64,000 nt of DNA from Porphyrobacter sp. SLTP (GCF_009905735.1 NZ_JAAALE010000016.1:1-64000); one strand, 5' to 3'; positions 41,484-51,196 are shown, counted from the stretch's first letter. The notes: generated from the letters alone by a model not told the origin. Translations and numbers: made by a program.

Positions 41484-43217
41484 ATGACCGAGGCCGTTTT
41501 GACGCCGACGCCGAATGACTGTGATCTGCCGCGGGTCCGTGCGCAATTTGCAACCTTCAATGAAGCGATCGACTATGCTGCGCAGAGCCTGAAAGGGCTC
41601 AATTTCCACGACATGCGCGGGGAACTGGCGCGCGTCTACCCCTATACGACCATGCGCGAAGATGCATTGATCATGGCACGGCGCTTGATCGCGGCGGGGA
41701 TCGGCAAGGAAGACCGCGTCGCCCTGATCGCCGAGACCGGCGCAGACTTCGCCGCCTTGTTCTGCGCCTGTGTCTATGCCGGTGCGTGGCCCGTGCCGCT
41801 GCCGCTGCCGACAACCTTCGGCGGCAAGGACAATTTCATCGACCAGCTGGCAATCCAGCTGCAAAGCTCGGATCCTAAAATTCTCCTCTACCCTGAGGAA
41901 ATCGCCGAGATGGCGTCGGCTGCCGCGGCCCGTCAGGGCTGCGAGGCGCAAAGCTGGCAGGATTTCGCCCACCGCCCCGCGCCAGATTGCGTGCTGCCCA
42001 CCGCCAGCCCGGACGATATCTGCTACCTGCAATACTCCTCCGGCTCGACCCGCTTCCCCACCGGCGTCGCCGTCACCCACCGCGCGCTGCTGCACAACCT
42101 TTATGGTCATTCGACCACGATGGAGCTGGGCGCGAACGACCGCTGTGTCAGCTGGCTGCCGTGGTATCACGACATGGGGCTGGTCGGCTGCCTGCTCTCG
42201 CTGATCGCCAACCAAGTCTCGGGCGACTATCTCAAGCCCGATGCCTTCGCGCGCCGTCCGCTGGCTTGGCTCGACATGATCAGCCGCAATCCCGGCAACA
42301 CGCTCTCCTATTCGCCGACCTTCGGGTATGACATCTGCGCGCGGCGCATTTCCAGCCAGTCGAACGTCGCGGAACGCTTTGACCTGTCGCGCTGGCGGAT
42401 CGCAGGCAATGGCGCGGATATGATCCGCCCGGACGTGATGCAGAACTTCGTCAACGCCTTTGCGCCGGCAGGCTTCCGGGCATCGTCCTTCACCCCGTCC
42501 TACGGCCTCGCCGAAGCGGTGCTGGCAGTGACGGTGATGCCGCCGGGCGAAGGGATCCGCGTCGAACTGGTCGAGGAAGAACGCCTGTCGGGCGCCCCGC
42601 GCGACCTTTCCCGCCCGGCCCGCTACCGCGCGATCGTCAATTGCGGCAAGGCGCTGCCTGACATGGATGTCGCCATCAAGGGCGAGGACGGCAGCCGCCG
42701 CGGCGATCACCAGATCGGCAAGGTCTGGTGCCGCGGACCCAGCGTGATGCACTCCTATTTCCGCAACCCCGAGGCGACCAATGACTGCCTCGTCGACGGC
42801 TGGCTCGACACGGGCGACATGGGCTACACCGCCAATGGCTATCTGTTCATCGTCGGCCGGGCGAAGGACATGATCATCATCAACGGCAAGAACCACTGGC
42901 CGCAGGACATTGAATGGGCGGTGGAGCAGCTCCCCGGCTTCAACCACGGCGACATCGCCGCCTTCTCGATCGAGATGGAGAACGGCGAGGAAGCCCCTGC
43001 GGTGCTGGTGCATTGCAAGGTGTCCGACCCCGAGGAACGCGTGAAACTGCGCGACCAGATCGCCGACAAGGTGCGCTCGGTTACGGGCATGAGCTGCATC
43101 GTCGAACTGGTCCCGCCCCGCACCCTGCCGCGCACGTCATCGGGCAAACTCAGCCGCGCCAAGGCGAAGAAGCTCTATCTTGCGGGTGAGATCGTCCCGA
43201 TCGATCTGGCGGCTTAA
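41484..43217 (+). CDS. fatty-acyl-AMP ligase (FAAL)
   Basis: 577 residues. Adenylation motifs: YLQYSSGSTRFPTG, TPSYGLAEAV, GWLDTGDMGY, and the C-terminal domain with IINGKNHWPQDIEW and RTSSGKLSRAKAK (catalytic Lys). The fold and the SYGLAEA motif point to fatty-acyl-AMP ligases, which hand acyl adenylates to a carrier protein. No carrier protein or polyketide gene is near. ATG 41484 or TTG 41475 both fit; I chose ATG. Confidence 0.85.
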   Translation: MTEAVLTPTPNDCDLPRVRAQFATFNEAIDYAAQSLKGLNFHDMRGELARVYPYTTMREDALIMARRLIAAGIGKEDRVALIAETGADFAALFCACVYAGAWPVPLPLPTTFGGKDNFIDQLAIQLQSSDPKILLYPEEIAEMASAAAARQGCEAQSWQDFAHRPAPDCVLPTASPDDICYLQYSSGSTRFPTGVAVTHRALLHNLYGHSTTMELGANDRCVSWLPWYHDMGLVGCLLSLIANQVSGDYLKPDAFARRPLAWLDMISRNPGNTLSYSPTFGYDICARRISSQSNVAERFDLSRWRIAGNGADMIRPDVMQNFVNAFAPAGFRASSFTPSYGLAEAVLAVTVMPPGEGIRVELVEEERLSGAPRDLSRPARYRAIVNCGKALPDMDVAIKGEDGSRRGDHQIGKVWCRGPSVMHSYFRNPEATNDCLVDGWLDTGDMGYTANGYLFIVGRAKDMIIINGKNHWPQDIEWAVEQLPGFNHGDIAAFSIEMENGEEAPAVLVHCKVSDPEERVKLRDQIADKVRSVTGMSCIVELVPPRTLPRTSSGKLSRAKAKKLYLAGEIVPIDLAA

Positions 43218-43239
43218 GAGCCAAAGCAACGTCACCGCG

Positions 43240-43324
43240 TGCTTGCCTGCGCCGGATCAAGTCCGGGGCAACAAGCGCCCCTCCATGAGGCTGTAGGTCC
43301 CAGCTTGCGCTGGGATGACGGGAG
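43240..43324. repeat. extragenic repeat with small hairpins
   Basis: It contains GCGCCGGATCAAGTCCGGGG and TCCCAGCTTGCGCTGGGATG, the latter with a perfect 7-bp stem. These are short repeat units I associate with sphingomonad intergenic regions. It lies in the 233-bp gap after the FAAL gene; nothing else is seen there. Confidence 0.55.
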
Positions 43325-43450
43325 ACGGCAGGTTTCGGCATTGCGCCGAAGCGTCAGAAATGACCGTAAATGGGTGGGGCGCTGCCGCTCGGTTGAGCCC
43401 ATGATGTGTTGCTCTATATTGCTGGTATGGTCTGGGACTTAGGCGAAGCA

Positions 43451-43732
43451 ATGCGCAAGAAGGCGGAGTTCGAGTCGGCACGGCTCATGGACTTCGACTT
43501 CAGACAGCGGGTCCGCGCGACACGCTTGCTCGCCCGAAATCTCGGTTTGAACGAAGCAGCTTTGGTGGGCGAGATCGCGCTCCGAGATGAAGCAGCCCTG
43601 CTTGACCTGATTGCAGAACAATCCTCACTCTCACGTGAAGATCTGGCGCGCACTTACGAACATTTCTCTGGCGAAGCCCGGCAGCAATTGATTGCCGAAA
43701 GAGGCGATCCGACCCCTAACCGATTGGGCTAA
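43451..43732 (+). CDS. small helical protein, unknown
   Basis: 93 residues, mostly charged helices (RKKAEFESARLMDFDF, RLLARNLGLNEAALVGEIAL). No domain is recognised. ATG 43451 has TAGGCGA upstream and is preferred over ATG 43427. Base use is a little less GC-rich than its neighbours. It could be real or chance; codon pattern and the lack of overlap with another gene favour real. Confidence 0.5.
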   Translation: MRKKAEFESARLMDFDFRQRVRATRLLARNLGLNEAALVGEIALRDEAALLDLIAEQSSLSREDLARTYEHFSGEARQQLIAERGDPTPNRLG

Positions 43733-43796
43733 CCTCCGCTTCGGGATCGATAGCAGAACGACGGCTTTTGTCCCGCTGACCCGAAACGCGGCTCGC

Positions 43797-45335
43797 CTAC
43801 CCTTCCTCGCTATCCCACCCCGCCCGCAGCGGTCCTGCGCCCGGGCGTGTTTCCACGCTGACGCCCTGATCGCGCAGCGCCTTGGCCACCGCTTCAGCCT
43901 CGCCCGTGGGGCCGACCAGAACCACGCCCCGGCCAAGCCGCTGGGCGGCCCAACCGGTGATATTGAGCGCGGCTTGCCCTGCCTCGGTCGGCTCGCCGCC
44001 CTCGAAGGGGATCGTGGCAGGGAGCGCGCCCGCAGGCGGGATCAGCTCGATGGTCCAGTCCGGCTCACCGGCCGCAATCCGCGCTTCAAGCGCGCGGTAG
44101 GTCGCAAGGCTTGCGCCGTCCAAACGCTTGGCCCGCACCAGCGCGCGGCGGCGGGCTTCGTCGATCAGCACTTCGCGCGTTGGCACTCCCGCCGCCAGCG
44201 ACAGCCGCTCCGCCAGTGCCTCGGCCCGGGCCGAGGCCTCACGCTCCTCGCGGGCGCGGGCGGCGGAAAGCTGCGCGCGTTCCGCCGCTGAATCATTGGT
44301 GCCGACCTCGTATTGCACCAGGTCGAGCTTGACGGTCTCCCCCAACCGCTCGGCGAGTGAGGCGGCCACCGCCTGTTCGATCTCGGGCCGCAGCACCGGG
44401 GTGAACACCACCGCGTGAATGCCGACCGGCGCAGCGGCAAAGTCGATCTCCAGCAGATCGAGCTGGGAACGCCCGTCGAACTGCTCGCGAATTTCGCTGC
44501 GCACGATGCGCTGGGCATTGGTCTCCCACGCGATCCGGTTGAGCGAGAAGGCGAGCGGGATTGCCAGCGCGACAAACACCACGAGCACTGCAAAGCTCTG
44601 CGCCTGCGACTGGCCCTTGGTCAGCTTGGCGCGGAAGCCGTAAAGCTTGGCCATGCCGAAGGCGGTCAGCGCAATGGTGATGAAGTTGGTCACAAACAGC
44701 AGCAGTGCGCCGGAAAACACCGTGAAGTTCCAGGTCGCCAGACCGAAGCCGACCACCGCGAGCGGCGGCATCAAGGCGGTCGCAATCGCCACGCCAACGA
44801 TGGCCCCCTCGCGCCCGCGGATCATCGCATAGGCTCCGGCCATCGCCGAAAACAGCGCCACGAACAGGTCAAACAGATTGGGCCGGGTGCGCGCGGCAAT
44901 CTCAGTCGTGATGGTCTGGATTGGCGAGACGAACACCAGCACCGCGCATAGCAGCACCGCCAGCACACTGCCGATCACCAGTGTCAGCACCGATTGCTTG
45001 AGCCATGCCCAGTCGCCAATCGCCAGCGCAAAGCCCAGCCCCATGATCGGCCCCATCAGCGGCGACAGCAGCATCGCGCCGATCACCACGGCAGGCGAGG
45101 ACAAGAGCAAGCCAAGGATCGCGATCCCGCCCGCCATCGCGGTCATGAACAGGTAGTGTTCGGACAGCTTGCCGTCTTCGCGGCGCCGCTCGGTCACTTC
45201 GGCCTGATCGACCTGGCCGATGACATGCACCGTCCACCACTCGCGCAGATCGCCGATAAGAGAGCGCAGATTGGTCGGGCGTGTGGCAGCGCTGGCAGCT
45301 TCGGGCGAGACGCCAGGTCCGGAAGTGTCGTTCAT
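43797..45335 (-). CDS. DUF389 membrane protein
   Basis: 512 residues. The N-terminal half has about six membrane helices with DUF389 motifs (SSPAVVIGAMLLSPLMGP, GLGFALAIGD, ATALMPPLAVVGFGLA). The C-terminal half is soluble with a long helical region rich in Ala/Arg/Glu and a beta-rich end. DUF389 function is unknown. The ATG at 45335 was chosen; residues before it are not credible. It is divergent from the TelA gene (217 bp). Confidence 0.88.
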   Translation of the reverse strand: MNDTSGPGVSPEAASAATRPTNLRSLIGDLREWWTVHVIGQVDQAEVTERRREDGKLSEHYLFMTAMAGGIAILGLLLSSPAVVIGAMLLSPLMGPIMGLGFALAIGDWAWLKQSVLTLVIGSVLAVLLCAVLVFVSPIQTITTEIAARTRPNLFDLFVALFSAMAGAYAMIRGREGAIVGVAIATALMPPLAVVGFGLATWNFTVFSGALLLFVTNFITIALTAFGMAKLYGFRAKLTKGQSQAQSFAVLVVFVALAIPLAFSLNRIAWETNAQRIVRSEIREQFDGRSQLDLLEIDFAAAPVGIHAVVFTPVLRPEIEQAVAASLAERLGETVKLDLVQYEVGTNDSAAERAQLSAARAREEREASARAEALAERLSLAAGVPTREVLIDEARRRALVRAKRLDGASLATYRALEARIAAGEPDWTIELIPPAGALPATIPFEGGEPTEAGQAALNITGWAAQRLGRGVVLVGPTGEAEAVAKALRDQGVSVETRPGAGPLRAGWDSEEG

Positions 45336-45552
45336 GGAGAAGCCCTTGGCCGTGTGTCCTGTTTCCAGCGATAGCTTGCAGCATCCGCGATTGCCACGCA
45401 AACCCTGACGCGGGAGGCCCTCGGCGCGATGGACGCGGGGGGCCATTCCGGCCTACGATCATCAAGCCCGCTTGAAAGGCGTGTTTTAGATCACTAATAC
45501 AGTAGCGATTGCCCTGACGCTGCGGCGCGGGTTTGAGGGAGCACGAATTGGC

Positions 45553-46764
45553 ATGAGCACCGAAACGCAGACGGCAACCGCGACCCCCTTCTCGCTGACC
45601 CCGCCCGATCCGGTGCCGCAGGTCGCGCCCGAACAGGCGGCGGGCCTTGTGCCGGTCAGCACCGAGCAGAAGTCCAAGCTCGACACCAAGGTCGATGCCT
45701 TCGTCAATGAACTGGTGACGATCGACGCCAACTCGCCCGCCTTTGGCGAGAAGGTCGATCAGATCACCCGCATGGGGCAGGAGCAGATCCGCTCGGCCGC
45801 GGCCATGTCGAACCGCTTCCTCGATCGCCCGGTGCGCGCGATGGATGGCGATGGCACGGTGGGCAAGGATCTGGCCGAACTGCGCCGCACGGTTGAGGAG
45901 CTTGATCCGGGCCGGCAGGGCAAGCTGTCGGGCCCGCGCAAGATCCTCGGGATCATTCCCTTCGGCAACAAGATCAAGAACTACTTCGACAGCTACACCA
46001 GCGCGCAGGGGCACATCGCCTCGATCCTTCAGCGGCTGGAAAGCGGCAAGAAGGAACTGCACCTCGACAATGCCGCCATCGACACCGAGCGGCAGAAGCT
46101 GTGGGCGGCGATGGGCGAGCTGGAGCAGATGATCCACATCGCCAAGACGCTGGATGCGCGGCTGGAAGCGAAGGCGCTCGAACTCGACAGCTCCGATCCG
46201 GCCAAGGCCAAGGCCTTGCGGGAAAGCGCGCTGTTCTATGTCCGCCAGCGCACGCAGGATCTGCTGACCCAGATGGCGGTGAGCGTGCAGGGCTACCTCG
46301 CGCTCGATCTGGTCAAGAAGAACAATGTCGAACTGGTGAAGGGCGTCGACCGCGCTTCGACGACCACTGTGGGCGCGCTGCGCACCGCGGTGACGGTGGC
46401 GCAGGCGATGACCAACCAGCGGCTGGTGCTCGGCCAGATCACGGCGCTGAACAAGACCACCAGCGACATCATTGATTCGACCAGCACGCTGCTGCGCGAA
46501 CAGACCGCGCAGATCCACGAGCAGGCGGCCTCTGCCACCATCCCGCTGGAAACGCTGCAACGCGCCTTCCAGAACATCTATGACACGATGGATGAGGTCG
46601 ACAATTTCAAGGTCCGCGCGCTCGACTCGATGAAGCAGACCGTGACCGTGCTGACCGCCGAGGTCGAGAAGTCGAAGGGCTATATCGCGCGCGCCGAAGG
46701 GCAATCGCAGGCGCAGGCCAAGGTCGCTTCGCAGACGCCCTCGCTGCTGGCACTGGATAAATAA
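45553..46764 (+). CDS. telA: toxic anion resistance protein (TelA family)
   Basis: 403 residues, all helical and soluble. The TelA pattern GLIPFGNKIKNYFDSY-like segment (here GIIPFGNKIKNYFDSYTSAQ) and GALRTAVTVAQAMTNQRLVLGQI identify the family, linked to tellurite and other envelope stresses, mechanism open. The XpaC-like gene follows with a 1-bp overlap, a pairing seen in many genomes. Confidence 0.9.
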   Translation: MSTETQTATATPFSLTPPDPVPQVAPEQAAGLVPVSTEQKSKLDTKVDAFVNELVTIDANSPAFGEKVDQITRMGQEQIRSAAAMSNRFLDRPVRAMDGDGTVGKDLAELRRTVEELDPGRQGKLSGPRKILGIIPFGNKIKNYFDSYTSAQGHIASILQRLESGKKELHLDNAAIDTERQKLWAAMGELEQMIHIAKTLDARLEAKALELDSSDPAKAKALRESALFYVRQRTQDLLTQMAVSVQGYLALDLVKKNNVELVKGVDRASTTTVGALRTAVTVAQAMTNQRLVLGQITALNKTTSDIIDSTSTLLREQTAQIHEQAASATIPLETLQRAFQNIYDTMDEVDNFKVRALDSMKQTVTVLTAEVEKSKGYIARAEGQSQAQAKVASQTPSLLALDK

Positions 46765-47591
46765 TGCCCGACACCACCCGCGAGAGCGACCGCATCCTGC
46801 GCGAGGCGAAAACCAGCCTCGCGGTGCAGCGCGATGGCGGGACGCATCGGCCAGGCTTGCGCGGGGCAAGCATCGGGCGTGGGTCGGCCGAGCTGAAGAC
46901 GAAGGCTCTTCTCAAGAAGGTGCGTAATGTCGTGCTGGCGCTTCTGGCGCTTTATGTGGGCGTCGGGATCACTGGAGCGATCATCGGCGGGATCGGCTTC
47001 TGGGGGGTGATGACCGTCGTTGCGCTCACCGCCTTTATCTTTGCCATGTTCGCGGTGGTTCCCAAGGTAAAGGTGCCGCAGCGCGCCGAGTTAAAGCAAG
47101 GCAACCCGCAGCAGATGGTCGCCCGCACCGAGCTATGGCTCGAATCCCAGCGCCCCGCCCTGCCGCCGCCCGCGCAGGCGATTATTGACCGGTTGGGCGT
47201 GCAATTGGATGCGCTGGGGCTGCAATTGCAGGGACTGGATGGCGCGCATCCGGCGATGGCGGAAGTGCGCGAGCTGGTGGGCGAATATATCCCCGAGACG
47301 ATCGACAACTACCGCAAGGTTCCGGTGCATCTGCGCGCGGAGGAATATGCCGGCAAGACCGCCGATATGCGGCTGACCGAAAGCCTCGACAAGCTGTCGG
47401 GCGAGGTGGACCGCGTCACCCGGCGGCTGGCCGAAGGTGCACTCGATGATCTTGCGATCAAGAGCCGCTATCTCGAATACCGCTATGGCGGGGCCGAGGC
47501 GCTGGAGGATCTGACTGGCGGCGGCGGGATGCCCGATACCGGCGTGCCGCTCCCCGATTTCTCGGCCGTTCCCAGCAAACAGGAGCGCTGA
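46764..47591 (+). CDS. XpaC-like membrane-associated protein
   Basis: 275 residues with two hydrophobic helices (about 55-75, 80-98) followed by a helical domain (VRELVGEYIPETIDNYRKVP). That arrangement and the direct overlap with telA match XpaC-like proteins (5-bromo-4-chloroindolyl phosphate hydrolysis family). The name reflects a historical phenotype; the molecular role is unknown. The call leans on context. Confidence 0.65.
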   Translation: MPDTTRESDRILREAKTSLAVQRDGGTHRPGLRGASIGRGSAELKTKALLKKVRNVVLALLALYVGVGITGAIIGGIGFWGVMTVVALTAFIFAMFAVVPKVKVPQRAELKQGNPQQMVARTELWLESQRPALPPPAQAIIDRLGVQLDALGLQLQGLDGAHPAMAEVRELVGEYIPETIDNYRKVPVHLRAEEYAGKTADMRLTESLDKLSGEVDRVTRRLAEGALDDLAIKSRYLEYRYGGAEALEDLTGGGGMPDTGVPLPDFSAVPSKQER

Positions 47592-47594
47592 GCC

Positions 47595-47894
47595 ATGCGC
47601 GTGACCCTTCCCCACGATCTCACCAAAGACGAAGTGCGCCGCCGGATGCGCACCCATGCGGACGAGATCGGCAGCTTCTTTCCGCCGGGCCTCGCCAAGG
47701 TGACGACCGACTGGCCGAATGAAGACCGCATGACGATCACCGCGCAGGTGGTCGGCCAGACCATTCCCGGCATGGTCGAAGTGCGCGATCACGACGTGGT
47801 GATCGAGATGGAACTGCCGCTGCTGCTCAGCGTGATGAAAGGGCCGTTGGAAGCGGCGGTGAAGAAGGAAGGCGGGCGGCTGCTCGCCCCCTGA
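47595..47894 (+). CDS. polyhydroxyalkanoic acid system family protein
   Basis: 99 residues. RMTITAQVVGQTIPGMVEVRD and EMELPLLLSVMKGPLEAAVKKEG match the small PHA-granule-region family often found near PHA genes, function unknown. It starts 3 bp after the XpaC-like gene, so telA, xpaC-like and this gene form one operon. Confidence 0.8.
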   Translation: MRVTLPHDLTKDEVRRRMRTHADEIGSFFPPGLAKVTTDWPNEDRMTITAQVVGQTIPGMVEVRDHDVVIEMELPLLLSVMKGPLEAAVKKEGGRLLAP

Positions 47895-47940
47895 CGGTCC
47901 GGCCTCGGCCACCCGGTTCCCATTGCCAAGCCACAAGCCC

Positions 47941-47962
47941 TGTGTCATAAATATTGGACACA
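47941..47962. promoter_or_regulatory. PpsR/CrtJ-type operator upstream of bphO-bphP
   Basis: A 22-bp dyad TGTGTC-N10-GACACA with an AT-rich centre contains TGTC-N10-GACA at 47943-47960, the TGT-N12-ACA target of the photosynthesis repressor PpsR/CrtJ. It lies 95 bp upstream of the heme oxygenase start in the only gap before the phytochrome operon. No ppsR gene is in the window. Binding is inferred from sequence only. Confidence 0.6.
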
Positions 47963-48056
47963 ATTAACTGCCCAATTTGCCTTACACTCGGGTCAGATGC
48001 CGAGGACGATGGGCAATTCGGCTGCGAGGCCGATTCGGGCGGAAAGGGCGGGTGGT

Positions 48057-48647
48057 ATGGCACCAGTCAAGGATAGTGCAGCGGCAGACAACAGCCTGAG
48101 AACGCACCTGCGCGCCGCCACCATGGCCGCGCATGACCTGCTCGATCACGCCATGCAGGCCGCGAGCGGATGGCAGACTCGCTCCGATTATGCCCGCTTC
48201 CTCGCGCTTCAATACGCCGCACGCGTTCCGCTGGAAGACTGGCTGGCGCGCCATGCGCCCGGTGATCTTTCCCCTCCGCCGCAAACGCCGCTGCTCGCCC
48301 GCGATCTGGCTGCGCTTGGGCTGGGCGTGCCTGAGCCAGCGCCGGGTCTGACACCAGCCTTCCCCTTGCCCGGCGAAGTGCTCGGCACGGCGTGGGTGCT
48401 GGCCGGATCGGCGCTCGGCAACCGGGCGATTGCCAAGCAGGTGGCCCGGATCAGCGGCGGCGAATGGCCGACCGCTTTCCTCGGTGACGACACGATGATG
48501 GCGTTCTGGCAAGGGCTTCGCGCCCGGATCGAACGACCTGCCGAACCGGACGAAGCCGAGGGTGCGACCCGCGCCGCCGAAGCAGTCTTCGCCCATTTCC
48601 TCGCCGTTGCAGAGCATGGTCGCGCGCCGGAAAGCCTCCCCGCATGA
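48057..48647 (+). CDS. bphO: heme oxygenase, biliverdin-producing
   Basis: 196 residues. The helical heme oxygenase pattern is seen: LRAATMAAHDLLDHAM with the proximal histidine near residue 24, and GTAWVLAGSALGNRAI over the distal side. It makes biliverdin, the chromophore of the phytochrome whose start overlaps its stop (ATGA). ATG 48057 has GGGCGGGTGG upstream; an in-frame ATG at 47997 lacks a binding site. Confidence 0.85.
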   Translation: MAPVKDSAAADNSLRTHLRAATMAAHDLLDHAMQAASGWQTRSDYARFLALQYAARVPLEDWLARHAPGDLSPPPQTPLLARDLAALGLGVPEPAPGLTPAFPLPGEVLGTAWVLAGSALGNRAIAKQVARISGGEWPTAFLGDDTMMAFWQGLRARIERPAEPDEAEGATRAAEAVFAHFLAVAEHGRAPESLPA

Positions 48648-51193
48648 ACCTGCACCAGCGCAACGACACGCTCTCCGAGTGTGACCGTGAGGCGATCCAC
48701 CATATTGCTGCGGTCCAGAACTTCGGCGGGCTGATCGCCGCCGATCCGCACGGCCGGATGGTGCAGGCCTCCGCCAATATCGCCGATCTGCTCGGGCTGG
48801 CAGACCGCCCCGCCCCCGGCACCACGCTGGCCGCGATCATCGCGCCTGACGCTCTGGCAACCCTCGATCAGGCCTTCGCCGGTCTCACCGGGGTCGACAC
48901 TCTTGAGCGCCGCTTCGGGCTTGATTTGACGGGCAAGGGCCAGCAGTTCGACTGCGCGGTGCATGTCAGCGGTAGCCTGCGGGTGATCGAGTTCGAACAC
49001 CACGCCCGCAATGATTTTGCCGACCATGTCAGCATGATCGTCCCCGTAATTGCCCAGCTTGAACAGGCTGCGACCGTCGCCGCCCTGTGCGACACCGCCG
49101 CGCGGCTGGTGCGGCAGATGACCGGCTATGACCGGGTGATGATCTACCGCTTCCACCCCGACGAAAGCGGCGAGGTGATCGCCGAGGACCGCGACGAGGC
49201 GCTCGAACCCTTCAAGGGCCTGCGCTACCCCGCCGCCGACATCCCGCAGCAAGCGCGCGAACTGTTCCGCCGCAACCGCTTCCGCATCATCGCCGACATG
49301 GATTCGGAGCCCGTCCCGATCCTCCCCGCTATGGGCCCGGACGACATCCCGCTCGATCTGTCGATGTCGATGCTGCGCTCCCACTCCAAGATGCACCTCG
49401 CCTATATGCGCAACATGGGCGTGGGCGCGTCACTGGCGATTGCGATCGTCCGGCATGACCGATTGTGGGGCATGATTTCGTGCCACCACCGCGAAGCGCG
49501 CCTGCCGCCCTACTCGCTGCGCACCGTGGCAGAGCTGCTGAGCCAGACCTTCTCGCTGATGCTCGACCGTATTCTGGTGGCGCAGGCCGAGGCTTTGCGG
49601 GAACGCGCGCGGCAGTTGAACGACCGGCTGCTGCTGCGGTTGGCAGGCGGCGTGACGCTGGCTGACAGCCTGCCGATGATCAAGGAGCTGCTGCGCGGCA
49701 CAATCCAGCATGATGGCATCTCGCTGTTCGCCGATGGCGAATATCGCGCCAGCGGCGAAGCGCCCAGTGAAGCCGAATTCCGCGCCATCGCGCCGCTGCT
49801 CGCCAGCACGCTGGGCGGGGCGACCCATTCGAGCACGCGGCTGGCCGACCAGATCCCCGAAGCCGCCGGTTTCGCTCACCGCGCGGCGGGCGCGCTGGTG
49901 CTGCCGCTGTCGCGCGGGACACGCGATTCGCTGGTGCTGTGGCGCCGCCCGCTCGACCGGGTGGTGACCTGGGCCGGTGATCCGACCAAGGCGGCAGCGA
50001 CTCCCGGTGCGTTGCTCCAGCCGCGTTCCAGCTTTGCCGCCTGGGCCGAAACCGTGCGCGGCCACAGCGCCGACTGGAGCGCCGACGAATGCGAAATCGC
50101 CGCAAGGCTGCGCCGCACGCTGATCGAGGTGATCCTGCGCATGAGCGAGGATCTGACCCGCGAGCGTGCCCGGGCGGCCGAACAACAGGACCTGCTGATC
50201 GCCGAGCTCAACCACCGCGTGCGCAACATCCTCGGCCTGATCCGCGCGCTGGTGGCGCAATCGCAGGCCGAGGCGCTTTCGGTGCCCGGGTTCGCCGCGA
50301 TCATCGGCGGTCGGATCGCTGCGCTAGCCGCCGCACATGACAATATCACCGCCAAGAACTGGGGACCGGCCAGCCTGATGCGCCTGATCGAGGCGGAGCT
50401 GGCACCCTATTGCGGTGCGGACCGCGCGCGGTTCGGTGTGGTGGGGGATGACGTGCTGGTCGCGCCCGAAGCCTACACCATCCTCGCGCTGGTCGTGCAT
50501 GAACTCGCGACCAATTCGGCCAAGTATGGCAGCCTGTCGGCCCGCGCCGGATCGGTCGAGGTAACCCTCGCGCGCACCGCCTTTGGCGATCTGTTGCTGC
50601 GCTGGCGCGAGGCGGGCGGCCCGCCCGTGACAGCGCCGACCCGGTCGGGCTTCGGATCGACCATCATCAACCGCTCGGTCCCGCATGATCTCGGCGGTGA
50701 GGCCGATGTGCGCTACAAGCTGGCCGGGGTCGAAGCGGATTTCCTCGTCCCCGCGCGCTATCTCGCCGCACCCGACGGTGCCGCCCGCACCCTCCCTTCG
50801 CGCTCGCCAGAGCCGCAGCGCAGTCCTGCGTCACCCTCCGCCGCCAGCCAGCCGGGGCGCGTGCTGGTGGTCGAGGACAGCATCATCATCGCGCTCGACA
50901 CCGAGGAAAACCTGAAGCGTCTGGGCGTGGGCGATGTGCAGCTCGAAAGCTCGGTCACCGGCGCCTTGGCAGCGATTGCCGACAGCCCGCCTGATTTCGC
51001 GATCATCGACTTCAACCTCGGCGGTGAATCCTCCGAACCGATTGCCGATGCCTTGCGCGCCGCCGGTGTGCGCTTCGTGCTGGCGACCGGCTATGCCGAA
51101 GGCGCAGGCAGCTTTGAGCGGCTGGGCGCGGCCGCGGTGCTGCGCAAGCCCTACGGGATGACCGAAATCGAACGCTTGCTGGCCGACGCCTGA
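48644..51193 (+). CDS. bphP: bacteriophytochrome, HWE-type histidine kinase with receiver domain
   Basis: 849 residues: PAS, GAF, PHY, HWE kinase and a C-terminal receiver. Cys13 (LSECDREAIHH) is the expected biliverdin attachment site. The GAF domain has PAADIPQQAR and the PHY tongue PRSSF at 460-464. The kinase H-box has His524 (ELNHRVRN), the N-box HELATNSAKYGSL and the W-R-E of the HWE class. The receiver carries an acidic pocket, Asp789 and RKPY. It senses red/far-red light; the output may be the fused receiver. It is overlapped with bphO. Confidence 0.95.
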   Translation: MNLHQRNDTLSECDREAIHHIAAVQNFGGLIAADPHGRMVQASANIADLLGLADRPAPGTTLAAIIAPDALATLDQAFAGLTGVDTLERRFGLDLTGKGQQFDCAVHVSGSLRVIEFEHHARNDFADHVSMIVPVIAQLEQAATVAALCDTAARLVRQMTGYDRVMIYRFHPDESGEVIAEDRDEALEPFKGLRYPAADIPQQARELFRRNRFRIIADMDSEPVPILPAMGPDDIPLDLSMSMLRSHSKMHLAYMRNMGVGASLAIAIVRHDRLWGMISCHHREARLPPYSLRTVAELLSQTFSLMLDRILVAQAEALRERARQLNDRLLLRLAGGVTLADSLPMIKELLRGTIQHDGISLFADGEYRASGEAPSEAEFRAIAPLLASTLGGATHSSTRLADQIPEAAGFAHRAAGALVLPLSRGTRDSLVLWRRPLDRVVTWAGDPTKAAATPGALLQPRSSFAAWAETVRGHSADWSADECEIAARLRRTLIEVILRMSEDLTRERARAAEQQDLLIAELNHRVRNILGLIRALVAQSQAEALSVPGFAAIIGGRIAALAAAHDNITAKNWGPASLMRLIEAELAPYCGADRARFGVVGDDVLVAPEAYTILALVVHELATNSAKYGSLSARAGSVEVTLARTAFGDLLLRWREAGGPPVTAPTRSGFGSTIINRSVPHDLGGEADVRYKLAGVEADFLVPARYLAAPDGAARTLPSRSPEPQRSPASPSAASQPGRVLVVEDSIIIALDTEENLKRLGVGDVQLESSVTGALAAIADSPPDFAIIDFNLGGESSEPIADALRAAGVRFVLATGYAEGAGSFERLGAAAVLRKPYGMTEIERLLADA

Positions 51194-51196
51194 GGC

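Noticed and set aside
44902..46869. 655-codon minus-strand frame opposite telA
   Set aside because: Antisense to a well supported telA gene; low-complexity His/Arg-rich composition.
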